Positions 22,866 to 30,954 of a stretch of 34,877 nucleotides of DNA are shown here, piece by piece. This stretch comes from Candidatus Woesearchaeota archaeon (GTDB lineage Archaea > Nanobdellota > Nanobdellia > Woesearchaeales > SM23-78), in NCBI GenBank assembly GCA_016930415.1, contig JAFGGS010000020.1, positions 1-34,877 of the forward strand, read 5' to 3'. Within the stretch, counting starts at the first letter, position 1, and every line of letters begins with the position of its first letter. Position numbers and translations under genes: made by a program. Under the pieces are notes generated by a model. The model was given only the letters and a program-made list of their open reading frames with translations, ran no database searches and was not told the origin of the DNA.

Positions 22866-23714
22866 TCATGCTTTCTCGTACTCGTCTTTCATCATTCTCG
22901 CATCAACCTCGATGTTCGGGCTCTCGCTTATGACCACTCCTGCTGCCTTGTAGCTCTTCAGGACCTTGAGTAAGTCCTTGTAGTTGAGGTCAGATTCTTT
23001 CAGGACCAGGTGGTGTTTCTCTCCCTTCTCCCCGTAGGCTATGCCTGATACGTGGCAGTGGAGGTTCTTTAGGGCTTCCTTGCCAAGGCCAGTCTCCAGC
23101 TTGCCCAGGGTGTTCTTGAATTCTTCTGCGGTGTTCTCGCGGCCAGCGCTTCTTGCGTGGAGGTGGCTCCAGTCTATGCAGGGCATTACCTGCTCTACGT
23201 CTTGTGACAAGCGTATGAGCTCATCTATGTCTCCGAACTGCGTGGCTTTGCCAGTCGTCTCAGGCCTGATCCAAAGCCTTGTTATGCCTTCTTCCTGGAG
23301 CTTTGAGACTATCTCTCTCATGCGCGCCCTGACATCCTCGTAGACCTGCTCCTTGGCTGTTCCTTGGTAGAATGCTGCGTGGAACGTGATCGAGTAGGCG
23401 CCGCAGGCCTGGGCCACCCTAGCAGTCTCGAGTATCCTGTTCATGCTCGCGTGGATCTTGGGCTTCTCCTTTGAGACCAGGTTGATGTAGTAGGGTCCGT
23501 GGGCTGTTAGGACTACCTTGCTCTTTCCCGAGAGGTCCAGCATCTTGGCCGCAGCTTCTGGCCCCATCTTGACTCCCCTAACGAATTCCAGTTCCATTGC
23601 GTCAAGGCCAAGCTTCCTCACTTGTAAGACTCCGTCTTGGCTGCTCCTCGTAGGAGAGCTTAAGGGCACGCCTGCTGTCCCGAACAGAAGCTGCTTGAAT
23701 ATCATCCTCGTCAT
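22866..23714 (-). CDS. nfo: Endonuclease IV-like AP endonuclease (TIM barrel)
   Basis: 282 residues, close to the family length. Metal-ligand positions of endonuclease IV are recognisable: H72 in LTAHGPYYINL, H112 in ITFHAAFY, E152 in RPETTGK, D181 and H184 in CIDWSHLHAR, H222 in LHCHVSG, a histidine in KGEKHHL and E264 in VISESP. The enzyme would cut at abasic sites in base-excision repair. Several motif residues differ from bacterial Nfo (WSH for TCH), typical of the archaeal branch. TATA box near 23746-23755. The start may be ATG 23705 instead, since GGAGG is only 2 nt from ATG 23714 but 11 nt from the second. Confidence 0.82.
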   Translation of the reverse strand: MTRMIFKQLLFGTAGVPLSSPTRSSQDGVLQVRKLGLDAMELEFVRGVKMGPEAAAKMLDLSGKSKVVLTAHGPYYINLVSKEKPKIHASMNRILETARVAQACGAYSITFHAAFYQGTAKEQVYEDVRARMREIVSKLQEEGITRLWIRPETTGKATQFGDIDELIRLSQDVEQVMPCIDWSHLHARSAGRENTAEEFKNTLGKLETGLGKEALKNLHCHVSGIAYGEKGEKHHLVLKESDLNYKDLLKVLKSYKAAGVVISESPNIEVDARMMKDEYEKA

Positions 23715-23880
23715 CTCCTCCTAGAGGAGGCTTTGGAGGGCTCTGTATTTATAGTTTTCTTTTAACAAGGAAAAAAGCTGTTTGAAGCGGTTTTGAGCTC
23801 ATTTTCAGGTTTCTAACAGCAAGATTTATATATGATTAAGCTTAATTTGAGCTTATAACTCATGTTTGAGGTGATTTGAT

Positions 23881-24030
23881 ATGGAAGCATATTGTGTGAA
23901 GTGCAAGGCAAAAGTCGAGATGAAGGGCGGAGTTGAGAGCTTGAACGCCAAGGGTAGGCGCATGATGAAGGGCAACTGCCCTGACTGCAACACTGTCGTG
24001 TGCAGGATCCTGCCAAGCAAGAAAGAATAA
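23881..24030 (+). CDS. Small zinc-ribbon protein (DUF5679 type)
   Basis: 49 residues with two CxxC knuckles: AYCVKCKAKVEMK at the start and GNCPDCNTVVCRI at the end, spaced as in the archaeal DUF5679 zinc-ribbon family. Promoter (ATTTATATATG, 23825-23835) and ribosome site GAGGTGAT (23870-23877) are both good, so the small frame is real. Probably a nucleic-acid- or protein-binding ribbon; specific function unknown. Confidence 0.85.
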   Translation: MEAYCVKCKAKVEMKGGVESLNAKGRRMMKGNCPDCNTVVCRILPSKKE

Positions 24031-24094
24031 GGGGGTCCTTTCCTTTTAGCCTTTCTAAATTCTTTCTAAAGTTCTTTTAAGGGGTGTTTTTCGT

Positions 24095-24340
24095 ATGATA
24101 TGGGAGCTCTTGGCGCTTTTGGTTGTTGTCTGCATAATGATCCTGATATACAGGGTCGTCAAGAACATCTTCATCCTAGTGCTCAACAGCGTTGTCGGCT
24201 TCTTCGCGCTCTACGGCTTCAATTACCTCTTAGACGCTAACGTGGCTACGAACGTCTGGACTGCGCTTATCACCGCGATCGGCGGGATTATCGGCTTTGC
24301 AGTGGTCGTCGGCTGCCATTACCTTGGCTGGGCTTTCTAG
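24095..24340 (+). CDS. BofA-like small membrane protein
   Basis: 81 residues with three hydrophobic segments. VVKNIFILVLNSVVGFFALY and the C-terminal TALITAIGGIIGFAVV match the BofA (SigmaK-processing regulator) family, present in archaea without sporulation and of unknown role there. The bacterial protein controls a membrane protease, which is only a hint. It follows the zinc-ribbon gene by 64 nt and has GGGGTG before the ATG. Confidence 0.75.
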   Translation: MIWELLALLVVVCIMILIYRVVKNIFILVLNSVVGFFALYGFNYLLDANVATNVWTALITAIGGIIGFAVVVGCHYLGWAF

Positions 24341-24347
24341 CAGTAAG

Positions 24348-24357
24348 ATTTTTATAC
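24348..24357 (+). promoter_or_regulatory. TATA box of the 107-residue membrane protein gene
   Basis: ATTTTTATAC centred 27 nt before ATG 24380; leaderless start predicted. Confidence 0.5.
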
Positions 24358-24379
24358 AGCCCAATCTTATGGTACCTTC

Positions 24380-24703
24380 ATGACCCGTCCCTTGTTCAAG
24401 GCTAGCATAGAGAACGCGTTCTATTTCAGCTTTGCCTCGTTCCTCATAGCCTGGGCTGCTGGCTTCTTGTTCCAGCTCCTTGAGAAGACTCCTGGCAGGC
24501 TAAACCTGGGAGTCGTCATCATCCTGGTATTGAGCCTGATTCTCATAATATTCTTCTTGTCGCTCGTGAACATCCTGCTTGGTGAGCATTCAGAACGTGA
24601 GAGGCTAGGGTTCTTTGCGAGGCTTGGCGCAATCCTGTTATTCATCATCCTGGCGGCTTTGATCCTGGGAGTCTTGGGGCTCTTGTTCGTCTGGCAGTTC
24701 TAA
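24380..24703 (+). CDS. Three-helix membrane protein, unknown
   Basis: 107 residues with three predicted membrane helices (about 13-33, 43-67 and 80-105) and a charged loop EHSERERLG between the second and third. It has its own TATA box and probably a leaderless mRNA. Its last 4 nt overlap the end of the convergent helicase gene. No family recognised. Confidence 0.65.
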   Translation: MTRPLFKASIENAFYFSFASFLIAWAAGFLFQLLEKTPGRLNLGVVIILVLSLILIIFFLSLVNILLGEHSERERLGFFARLGAILLFIILAALILGVLGLLFVWQF

Positions 24704-27522
24704 GCTCTGTCAAGGGAAGTTTTCCTTCTCTCTTTCATCTCGATCTTGGCGAGGACCATGTTGTGCATGCGCCTTAGGAACTCCAGCTTGTCTTCCATCT
24801 TCATGATGTCGCTGTATCCCATGAGCATGAGGTTGAAGGCGAAGGGGCTTGGGATGTCTGTGAATGCTTCCTTGACCTGTATCTTTCCTTCCTCTATCTG
24901 CGTCAGGACTTCCTCTGCGTGGGCTATGTCCATCAGGTCTTCTAATACCTCCCGCCTGGCTTCTTCCAGGATGGGAAAGTCAGGGCTTATCCTCTTGACT
25001 GCTCCTAAGAGTAGGCGGGAGCTCATCTGCTGCTTGCCCACGCTCTTCCTGTTGCCCTTGTAGTTCCGGAGGATCATCAGGGCTCTTGCCGCGCAATGCC
25101 TAAACCTCCTTCTTAGGACTTCTGTCGCGTCCAGGGCGTACCTCATCACTTTTCGCAGGTCTTGGCTCTTTATGGCGTTAAAGGCCCTAGTCGCTTGTAT
25201 GCTCTTGTCAAAGGCTAGGTAGAATCCGTTGTCTGATATGCCTAGTTCCACATCTTTCTTGTGGATCTTTGAGATGGCGAAGGCAACCGCTCTTGATAGG
25301 ACGTCGTTCACCCTTCGGCCGTAGAGGGTGTGGAAGATCACTCTCTTCTTGGAGCCGTCTGCGTAGTGCTCTATCAGGATCTTCTTGTCATTTGGGATCT
25401 CTGCGTACTTGTATTGCTCGCTGAAGTACTCGTATATCGAGTTCGCGCCGTATGAGTCTACGTAGAGGTAGCTGTTTATGAAGGAGAGGACGTCTTCCTT
25501 CCTCGTGTTGTAGGTCAGGTTCTCTTCCATCAGGCGGCGAAACCTCTGGATTTCAAGGGCTAGGTCGTAGCTTAAGGGTAGCATCTCGCTATACCAGCTG
25601 GGGACTGTGGGCGGGCGGTTCACGCTCGCCTTGACGTAAGCGGTCATTCCTCTTGTGAACTGGAACTCGTAGGTGTTGCCTCCTAGGACGAATACGTCTC
25701 CTCGCTTGAGCTTTTCCAGGAAGGGTTCTGCTATGAACCCCACTAGGTGATCCTGTATCTTGACTTTTATGTTGGTCTCGTCTGGAATCGTGCCTATGTT
25801 GGTCATGTAGATGACGCGGGTGAGCTTTCCCTTCTTGCCCATCATGCCGCTCTCTTCCTCGTACCAGATCTTGGCGTACACGTTCCTCTCCTCGAGGCTT
25901 GCGTATTCTCCTGAGAGGTACTTGACTATCTCCATGAATTTAGGCTTCTCTAGCTCGCGGAAGGTGTAGCTGCTCTTGACGATCTTGAAGACTTCGTCTA
26001 CGTGCTTAGGGGCAAGAGGGCGGGAACCGTCCTTTGCGCTAGTAGCTTCGCTACTTCGCACTTCTTCCAGGGCAATCCCTAGTATCTGCTGGGCTAAGAC
26101 GTCGGCGCAGTTCTTAGGGATGCTTATCCTGTCTATCTTTCGCTCCAGGGCGGTCTTTAGGAGGACCGAGCATTCCACTAGGTCGTCCCTGTCCAGGACT
26201 ATTATGCGTCCGACTGCTTTCTCGTGGAGCTGGTGGCCTGACCTGCCGATTCGCTGCAGGGCGCGGGCCACGCTCTTTGGGCTCCCCAAGAGGATCACCA
26301 GGTCGATGTACCCTATGTCTATTCCCAGCTCTAAGCTGGTTGATGAGACTACGACTCTTAGCTCTCCTCGCTTGAGTTTCTCCTCCACGCTTAGGCGGTG
26401 CTCCTTGCTTAGGGATCCATGGTGGGCTCCTATCAGGCTCCGAGGGAGTGGGTGTGGTTCGCTAGATTTGCTCGGTAGGCTTCTCTGGCTGGCTTTGTAG
26501 CTTGCCTTTGATCCGTCCTTTGCAAAGGCTCGGTCCACGCCTTCGTAGGCTCTCTCCATCTCCTCCTCTGCCTCGTCCTCCTCGACCTCTAGTTCTGTGT
26601 AGTGCTGGGGGTAGCGGTCTTTCAGATGGTGCACTACCCGCTCTGTCGCGCTTCTCGTATTCGTGAATATCAGGGTTGTCTTGTGGCCCTGCACGAGGTC
26701 GTCTATTATCCTGTAGGTAGAATCGTTCAGCTCGGCGTAAGTCGCTTTCATCATGTTCTCGACCGGGCTTAGGACTTTCAGGTCTAGCTGCTTGGCGTAG
26801 TTCACATCAACGATCCTGCAGTCCCGGAAGTCTTGCTTGTCGTGGTCGTAGCCTACTAGGAACCTTGCGACCTCATCCAAGGGAGCTACTGTGGCTGACA
26901 AGCCTATCCTTGTGAAGTAGGTCTGGCTTTGGAGGCGCTCCATGCTCAGGGACAAGTGGCTTCCTCTCTTGCTGGAGGCTAACGCGTGTATCTCGTCTAT
27001 CACCACCCACTGCGTGCTTATGAGCTTCTCCCGGAACCTGGTGGTCGATAGCATGATCGCGAAGCTCTCAGGCGTGGTTATCAATATGTGAGGCGGGTGC
27101 TTGAGCATTGCCTGCTTCTCTGACGGGGTCGTGTCTCCTGTGCGGATACCGACCCGGATACCTAGCTTGTGGCCTGCCTGCTCTTCCATCTGCTTCAAAG
27201 GGTCTAAGAGGTTTCTCTTGATGTCGTTCGCCAAGGCTTTCAAGGGGCTTATGTAGATGCAGTACACCTTATCCTCCAGGCTCTTGTCCTCTGAGAAGCT
27301 GACTAGCTCGTTTAGTATGGCCAGGAAGGCGCTGAGCGTCTTTCCTGAGCCTGTAGGGCTGCTGATAAGGGTGTTCAAGCGGTTCCTGATGTTCAGGATG
27401 GAGAATCGCTGCGGCGGAGCAAACGCCTTGAACCTGGACTCGAACCATTGCTTGACGATAGGGTGGAAACTAGCTAGAATATCATCAGGTGAGTATGGCT
27501 CTGCCATATAGCTTACCGCCAT
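24700..27522 (-). CDS. lhr: Lhr-type superfamily 2 helicase
   Basis: 940 residues. Motif I SPTGSGKT (55-62), Ia SPLKALAND, II DEIH (176-179), III SAT (209-211), IV LIFTNTRSATERVVHHL, V STSLELGIDIGYIDLVI and VI QRIGRSGHQ are present, followed by a winged helix and the Lhr-core C-terminal domain. Lhr-core enzymes unwind DNA or RNA-DNA in repair. Two unusual inserts interrupt the core: an acidic then Ser-rich segment of about 50 residues before the GAHHGSLS motif and a shorter one after LEEVRSS. TATA box (27545-27554) centred 28 nt before the start supports ATG 27522 as a leaderless start. Confidence 0.92.
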   Translation of the reverse strand: MAVSYMAEPYSPDDILASFHPIVKQWFESRFKAFAPPQRFSILNIRNRLNTLISSPTGSGKTLSAFLAILNELVSFSEDKSLEDKVYCIYISPLKALANDIKRNLLDPLKQMEEQAGHKLGIRVGIRTGDTTPSEKQAMLKHPPHILITTPESFAIMLSTTRFREKLISTQWVVIDEIHALASSKRGSHLSLSMERLQSQTYFTRIGLSATVAPLDEVARFLVGYDHDKQDFRDCRIVDVNYAKQLDLKVLSPVENMMKATYAELNDSTYRIIDDLVQGHKTTLIFTNTRSATERVVHHLKDRYPQHYTELEVEEDEAEEEMERAYEGVDRAFAKDGSKASYKASQRSLPSKSSEPHPLPRSLIGAHHGSLSKEHRLSVEEKLKRGELRVVVSSTSLELGIDIGYIDLVILLGSPKSVARALQRIGRSGHQLHEKAVGRIIVLDRDDLVECSVLLKTALERKIDRISIPKNCADVLAQQILGIALEEVRSSEATSAKDGSRPLAPKHVDEVFKIVKSSYTFRELEKPKFMEIVKYLSGEYASLEERNVYAKIWYEEESGMMGKKGKLTRVIYMTNIGTIPDETNIKVKIQDHLVGFIAEPFLEKLKRGDVFVLGGNTYEFQFTRGMTAYVKASVNRPPTVPSWYSEMLPLSYDLALEIQRFRRLMEENLTYNTRKEDVLSFINSYLYVDSYGANSIYEYFSEQYKYAEIPNDKKILIEHYADGSKKRVIFHTLYGRRVNDVLSRAVAFAISKIHKKDVELGISDNGFYLAFDKSIQATRAFNAIKSQDLRKVMRYALDATEVLRRRFRHCAARALMILRNYKGNRKSVGKQQMSSRLLLGAVKRISPDFPILEEARREVLEDLMDIAHAEEVLTQIEEGKIQVKEAFTDIPSPFAFNLMLMGYSDIMKMEDKLEFLRRMHNMVLAKIEMKERRKTSLDRA

Positions 27523-27544
27523 TGTATAGAAGGATGTTTTGGGG

Positions 27545-27554
27545 GTTTATAAAT
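27545..27554 (-). promoter_or_regulatory. TATA box of lhr
   Basis: Minus-strand ATTTATAAAC, 28 nt from ATG 27522 (centre). Confidence 0.6.
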
Positions 27555-27583
27555 GATGCGGGGAATTGTCCAGTGGCTAAGAA

Positions 27584-28186
27584 TCAGTCCTTCCTCGAGC
27601 AATAAACCCTGTAGCCTGCCTTCTTGACGAGTTCCTCAACGTTTCCAAAGACGCGCATCATCTCCTTCTTCAATGAGCCTCCTCCTTTGTTGTGGGGCGC
27701 GACTAGCTGGAGCGTGCCTCCTGGCTTCAAGTGATCAAAGGATTCCTCTATGAACTCGATGCACAGCTTCTTGCCGGCGCTAAAAGGCGGGTTGGTCAAT
27801 ATGCAGTCGAATAGCTTGTCCTTCACGTTTTCATTCGAGAACTTGTTGCTCTTGAAAACGCTCGCCTTGACACTATTCGCCCTGCAGTTCCTGACCGCGA
27901 GGTTGACTGCGCGCTGGTTGACGTCGACCATGGTGACCTGGGCGTCTGGCCTCGCCTTCTTGACAGCTATCCCTACGACTCCGTAGCCGCATCCAAGGTC
28001 CAGCAGGTCTGCATTCTCAGGAATCTTGGCTTTCTCTATCAAGAGCCTGGAGCCGAAGTCGACTTCTTTTAGCGAGAATATGCTGGACGCAGAGGTTATC
28101 TCTACCACGCTTCCAAGCAACCTCGTCTTGAAGTGGACTTCCTCCCTCTTGCTGAGAGGATTCTCTGAAAAGTAGTGTTCTATCAC
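27584..28186 (-). CDS. RsmC-like class I methyltransferase
   Basis: 200 residues, the single-domain archaeal form of the RsmC/RlmG group. YFSENPLSKREEVHF is a typical N-terminal block; SAM motif I is DLGCGYG (63-69), the acidic ribose ligand is in MVDVN (87-90), and the base-binding NPPF is at 132-135. Members make m2G in rRNA. The start is GTG 28186: a TATA box (28211-28220) is centred 29 nt upstream, again predicting a leaderless mRNA, here with a non-ATG start. Confidence 0.85.
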   Translation of the reverse strand: MIEHYFSENPLSKREEVHFKTRLLGSVVEITSASSIFSLKEVDFGSRLLIEKAKIPENADLLDLGCGYGVVGIAVKKARPDAQVTMVDVNQRAVNLAVRNCRANSVKASVFKSNKFSNENVKDKLFDCILTNPPFSAGKKLCIEFIEESFDHLKPGGTLQLVAPHNKGGGSLKKEMMRVFGNVEELVKKAGYRVYCSRKD

Positions 28187-28210
28187 GCAGACAATGGTTG
28201 ACGCGGTCTC

Positions 28211-28220
28211 TTATAAATTT
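28211..28220 (-). promoter_or_regulatory. TATA box fixing a GTG start
   Basis: Minus-strand AAATTTATAA, centred 29 nt before GTG 28186. No ribosome site lies between, so the GTG would be the very 5' end of the mRNA. Confidence 0.5.
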
Positions 28221-28300
28221 TGTCTTGGATCATTGTTTTTGGAAATATTTATATAGAACACCAGCCAAGGTATGATTTTGTAATACGAGGTTTTTGTTTC

Positions 28301-28390
28301 ATGACAGGACTAGAAGACATCGGGTTTGACGAAGAACACGACGACGAGGACCAAAGCGGCGACGAGGAGGACGAGTCCGAACTGTTCTAG
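28301..28390 (+). CDS. Acidic 29-residue micro-ORF
   Basis: Encodes a peptide with 15 Asp/Glu in 29 residues and no Lys or Arg (for example DEEHDDEDQSGDEEDESELF). It lies between a clear TATA box (ATATTTATATAG, 28244-28255) and the next gene, with GAGG 10 nt before the ATG; its stop is 17 nt before the next start. So it sits as first cistron of a two-gene transcript. It may be a real acidic peptide partner of the membrane protein or a leader influencing its translation. Confidence 0.55.
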   Translation: MTGLEDIGFDEEHDDEDQSGDEEDESELF

Positions 28391-28407
28391 CGAAGAGGTA
28401 GTTCAAC

Positions 28408-28779
28408 ATGGAGCCTAAAGGCGATATCAAGCTTGGAGTGTGGGCGTTCCTCGTGGGACTGCTCCTAGCGATAGTCTTGTCGATCATAAGCCTCTTCCAG
28501 AAAGGGACAGAGGTTCCAAACTGGGCCATCATAGTCTTAGTAGTCCTCGGTATCTTAGTGGGCTTGCTAAACATCAAAGCCTCTGAAGTGCACAAGTTCC
28601 TGCTCGCCGCAATCGCGTTCCTGATAGGCATACAGGCGCTGGCAGGAGTATTAAGCAGCCTCGGAAGCGCAGGAGTCTGGATCGGACTAGTCACCTTCTT
28701 CCAAATGATAAGCGCGTTCCTAGCCCCTGCAGTCGTGATAGTCGCAGTGCAGGCGCTATACTTGCTCGTGAGGGATTGA
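28408..28779 (+). CDS. Four-helix membrane protein, unknown
   Basis: 123 residues with four predicted membrane helices (about 11-28, 41-56, 65-83 and 92-118), few charged residues and a short cytoplasmic-looking N-terminus. Ribosome site GAGGTAG before the ATG; second cistron after the acidic micro-ORF. It converges on the zinc-ribbon gene with a 5-nt gap. Similar small membrane proteins seem common in DPANN genomes; function unknown. Confidence 0.7.
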   Translation: MEPKGDIKLGVWAFLVGLLLAIVLSIISLFQKGTEVPNWAIIVLVVLGILVGLLNIKASEVHKFLLAAIAFLIGIQALAGVLSSLGSAGVWIGLVTFFQMISAFLAPAVVIVAVQALYLLVRD

Positions 28780-28784
28780 AATTC

Positions 28785-29144
28785 TTAGAAGTCAGCGCCG
28801 CCCTTCAAAATACGCTCAGCAGACCTTGAATCCTCATCGATTATCTTGTCAGTCCTGCCGCAATAAGGGCACCTGAGAGCAGAGTCCTTGCTCGTGTTGA
28901 ACCTGAACTTGTAATTGCACCTGCTGCACAGGAACCTCTTGACACTAGACAGAGGAGCATCTGCAGGAGCCTTCTTGACACTGCCAGGAGGCACATTGAA
29001 ATTCTTAAGGCAAGAAGTGCAAAGAGCCATCTTGGAATCATTGCCCTTAGGGACGTACTTCAACTCAGAAAGCGAGACGAACTTGCGGCACCTTTCGCAA
29101 AGACCCTGCCTCTCATCACTGAACTCCTCATCAAACTCGCGCAT
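28785..29144 (-). CDS. Protein with two zinc ribbons
   Basis: About 119 residues with two CxxC pairs in each half: CERCRKF with CTSCLKNF, then CSRCNYKFRF with CPYCGR, giving two zinc ribbons joined by a short linker. The second resembles rubredoxin/TFIIB-type ribbons and could bind nucleic acid or protein. ATG 29144 has GGGGTGA at good spacing; GTG 29153 overlaps that site. The leader contains a perfect hairpin GCAAGACG-CTA-CGTCTTGC (29167-29185). TATA box near 29211-29220. Confidence 0.75.
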   Translation of the reverse strand: MREFDEEFSDERQGLCERCRKFVSLSELKYVPKGNDSKMALCTSCLKNFNVPPGSVKKAPADAPLSSVKRFLCSRCNYKFRFNTSKDSALRCPYCGRTDKIIDEDSRSAERILKGGADF

Positions 29145-29273
29145 GCGATTCACCCCTAAAACCCAGGCAAGACGCTACGTCTTGCATGCCTCCAAAACCT
29201 GTGAAAAGTGTATTTAAAACTTTCGCTTTAGCGCTTCCGCCAATGATATGCCTGGGAAAAGAAGTCGATTGGA

Positions 29274-29954
29274 TCAATAAGAAGTGAACCTGATGCTCGC
29301 GCTCGCCATCTTAGAATAGAACTCGATATCCGCCTTGTTCTGGGCCTTGGTGTAGAACAACTGGTCAAGGCCGAACCAGACCATGAACCAGCCAGCAGGC
29401 TCTATCATCGTGCGTATGAACGAGAAGACGAACAAGGGGCTCTCCCAGTCATAGAGGAAAGTAGCGAGCACCATGAGGACGAATCCAGAGAGAGTGATCA
29501 TGACCCCCTTACGATGGATCGCCTTGTTATCCAAGACCAGCTGGTCGCGGTGCTTGATGAAATGATCCTTCAAGCGCTTCCTGACCTTGGCGTCGATCGC
29601 TGACTGATGAAGCGCCTCGGGCACCAATAATTCAAGCTCCAAGCTCCCCCGCTTGTCACGCGCGACCTTCCGGGACTCTGCCAGGAAGTCATCTGACAAG
29701 GCGCGCTCAGAGAAAGGCCTTGGATCGAAATCGCTGAAGACGTCCTCGTAGCGCTCAAGACGCAAAGCGACGTTGCTTCTCGCGAAGAGCTCAGGAGAGA
29801 CTGGCTGGGAAGAAGGCTTATCCACAGGCTCAGAAGAAGGCTTGCCCGCTTGGTCGGCACGCTTATCATCCTTGGAAGCCTGGTCCTTCTGATCCTTATC
29901 CTTCCAGTCCTTCAACTCAGAAAGCCTCTTCTGCCCCACCTCTTTATCAACCAT
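29274..29954 (-). CDS. Membrane protein with charged N-terminal arm
   Basis: 226 residues starting MVDKEVGQKRL: a Lys/Asp/Gln/Pro/Ser-rich disordered arm (to about 55), a helical soluble region and two membrane helices near residues 150-190 and around MIEPAGWFMVWFGLDQLFY, then a short conserved-looking tail. The IEPAG motif recurs in the four-helix protein of the 12.6-20.4 kb cluster. The start is 29954, since a TATA box (29979-29988) is centred 29 nt before it; an upstream in-frame codon at 29996 precedes the promoter. Confidence 0.65.
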   Translation of the reverse strand: MVDKEVGQKRLSELKDWKDKDQKDQASKDDKRADQAGKPSSEPVDKPSSQPVSPELFARSNVALRLERYEDVFSDFDPRPFSERALSDDFLAESRKVARDKRGSLELELLVPEALHQSAIDAKVRKRLKDHFIKHRDQLVLDNKAIHRKGVMITLSGFVLMVLATFLYDWESPLFVFSFIRTMIEPAGWFMVWFGLDQLFYTKAQNKADIEFYSKMASASIRFTSY

Positions 29955-29978
29955 GAGAAGAAGAAAACAAGACTCCTG

Positions 29979-29988
29979 GTTTAAATAG
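29979..29988 (-). promoter_or_regulatory. TATA box deciding the 226-residue gene start
   Basis: Minus-strand ACTATTTAAA-like sequence centred 29 nt before ATG 29954, only about 15 bp from the inserted IS element. Confidence 0.5.
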
Positions 29989-29992
29989 TTTG

Positions 29993-30823
29993 TCAAAGGA
30001 GTGCGTTCAAAATCTCTTGAATTTTTAAAATAATATTATGGGCTATTGCTCTGAAATAGGCCTCTGCGCGCTGCGCAGAGATCTTGTGGCTAGCTATACT
30101 AGCCCCGAATTTAGTCTTAATTGCCTTAAACACGCTCTCAACAATCTCTCTGCGATAATACATTTTATGATACAGAAATTTTTGATTTTCACGACGCAAA
30201 GTGTGATTCTTATTGCGACATCTGCCTCTTCTGCGCATTGGAATGACTGCAGCCATTCCAAGTCTGTCGCAATACTGATGAAGCCAATTGGCATCATAGC
30301 CTTTGTCTGCCACAAGCCAATTGGCTTGTGGGCTGCGTTTGAGAAGGTACTTCGCGTCACGAATATCGTGAGCTCTCTTGGCTCTTAGACGCAAAGCTAC
30401 GATTTTCTTGGTTTTGGTGTCGACGATAATGCTTAGTTTGAGTGGGATTTCCACAGGATAGGGCTTGTCAATGCGCCAGTAATAATATGGGCCGGGTAAG
30501 GTTCGGCTCATGCCAGTGCCGTCAATCGCCAAGATATGACAATTACTCGGTGCAGTGGCAGCGAGAATTCGCTGCCACAAGCTAGGCGGTAGCCTATCTT
30601 GCGCGTACCAGAACGCGCTGCTGCAAGCGCACTTGATCCCAAGGCTTCTTAGAAGCCTTGTTATCAGACGATAACCAAGGCGACATTCTTGTCTTAGAAC
30701 AAGCACTAGCAAGTGCTGTGCTAGCTCGTATTTCTTTGGACCAAAGCGGTGTAGCCACCTTGGCATACCCAAGCGCCTCAAAAGACGCTTAAATTTACTA
30801 ATTAGCTTTTCTTCTTTAATCAT
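29993..30823 (-). CDS. IS5/IS4-type DDE transposase
   Basis: About 276 residues from ATG 30823. The three catalytic blocks are visible: LAIDGTGMSR (first Asp), WLVADKGYDANW (second Asp) and YYRREIVESVFKAIKTKFG (Glu within the Y-(2)-R-(3)-E-(6)-K signature). So the enzyme appears intact. I prefer ATG 30823 to an in-frame ATG at 30874 because the extra codons run through two hairpins (GGGGGTGTACCCCC and CCAGCC-TTAT-GGCTGG) typical of an untranslated leader. The frame passes through the terminal repeat and stops 8-10 nt outside it, in target DNA. Confidence 0.88.
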   Translation of the reverse strand: MIKEEKLISKFKRLLRRLGMPRWLHRFGPKKYELAQHLLVLVLRQECRLGYRLITRLLRSLGIKCACSSAFWYAQDRLPPSLWQRILAATAPSNCHILAIDGTGMSRTLPGPYYYWRIDKPYPVEIPLKLSIIVDTKTKKIVALRLRAKRAHDIRDAKYLLKRSPQANWLVADKGYDANWLHQYCDRLGMAAVIPMRRRGRCRNKNHTLRRENQKFLYHKMYYRREIVESVFKAIKTKFGASIASHKISAQRAEAYFRAIAHNIILKIQEILNALL

Positions 30824-30897
30824 GGGGGGGTACACCCCCACCCCCGCAACCAGCCTTATGGCTGGTGCAGACATTTAATTATTAAGATTTTGAACGC
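30003..30897. mobile_element. Insertion sequence, IS5/IS4-like, 895 bp
   Basis: GCGTTCAAAATCT (30003-30015) and AGATTTTGAACGC (30885-30897) are perfect 13-bp terminal inverted repeats around the transposase gene. I see no clear target duplication (left flank ends GAGT, right flank starts GCCC). The right end is 10 bp from the inverted repeat of the neighbouring ATPase unit. Size and catalytic motifs fit the IS5/IS4 superfamily, subgroup not resolved. Confidence 0.8.
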
Positions 30898-30954
30898 GCC
30901 CACATCAAGGAGACAATTTTAGTCCGTAGTCGTTAGGGGGACGGGCGTGTGTTT

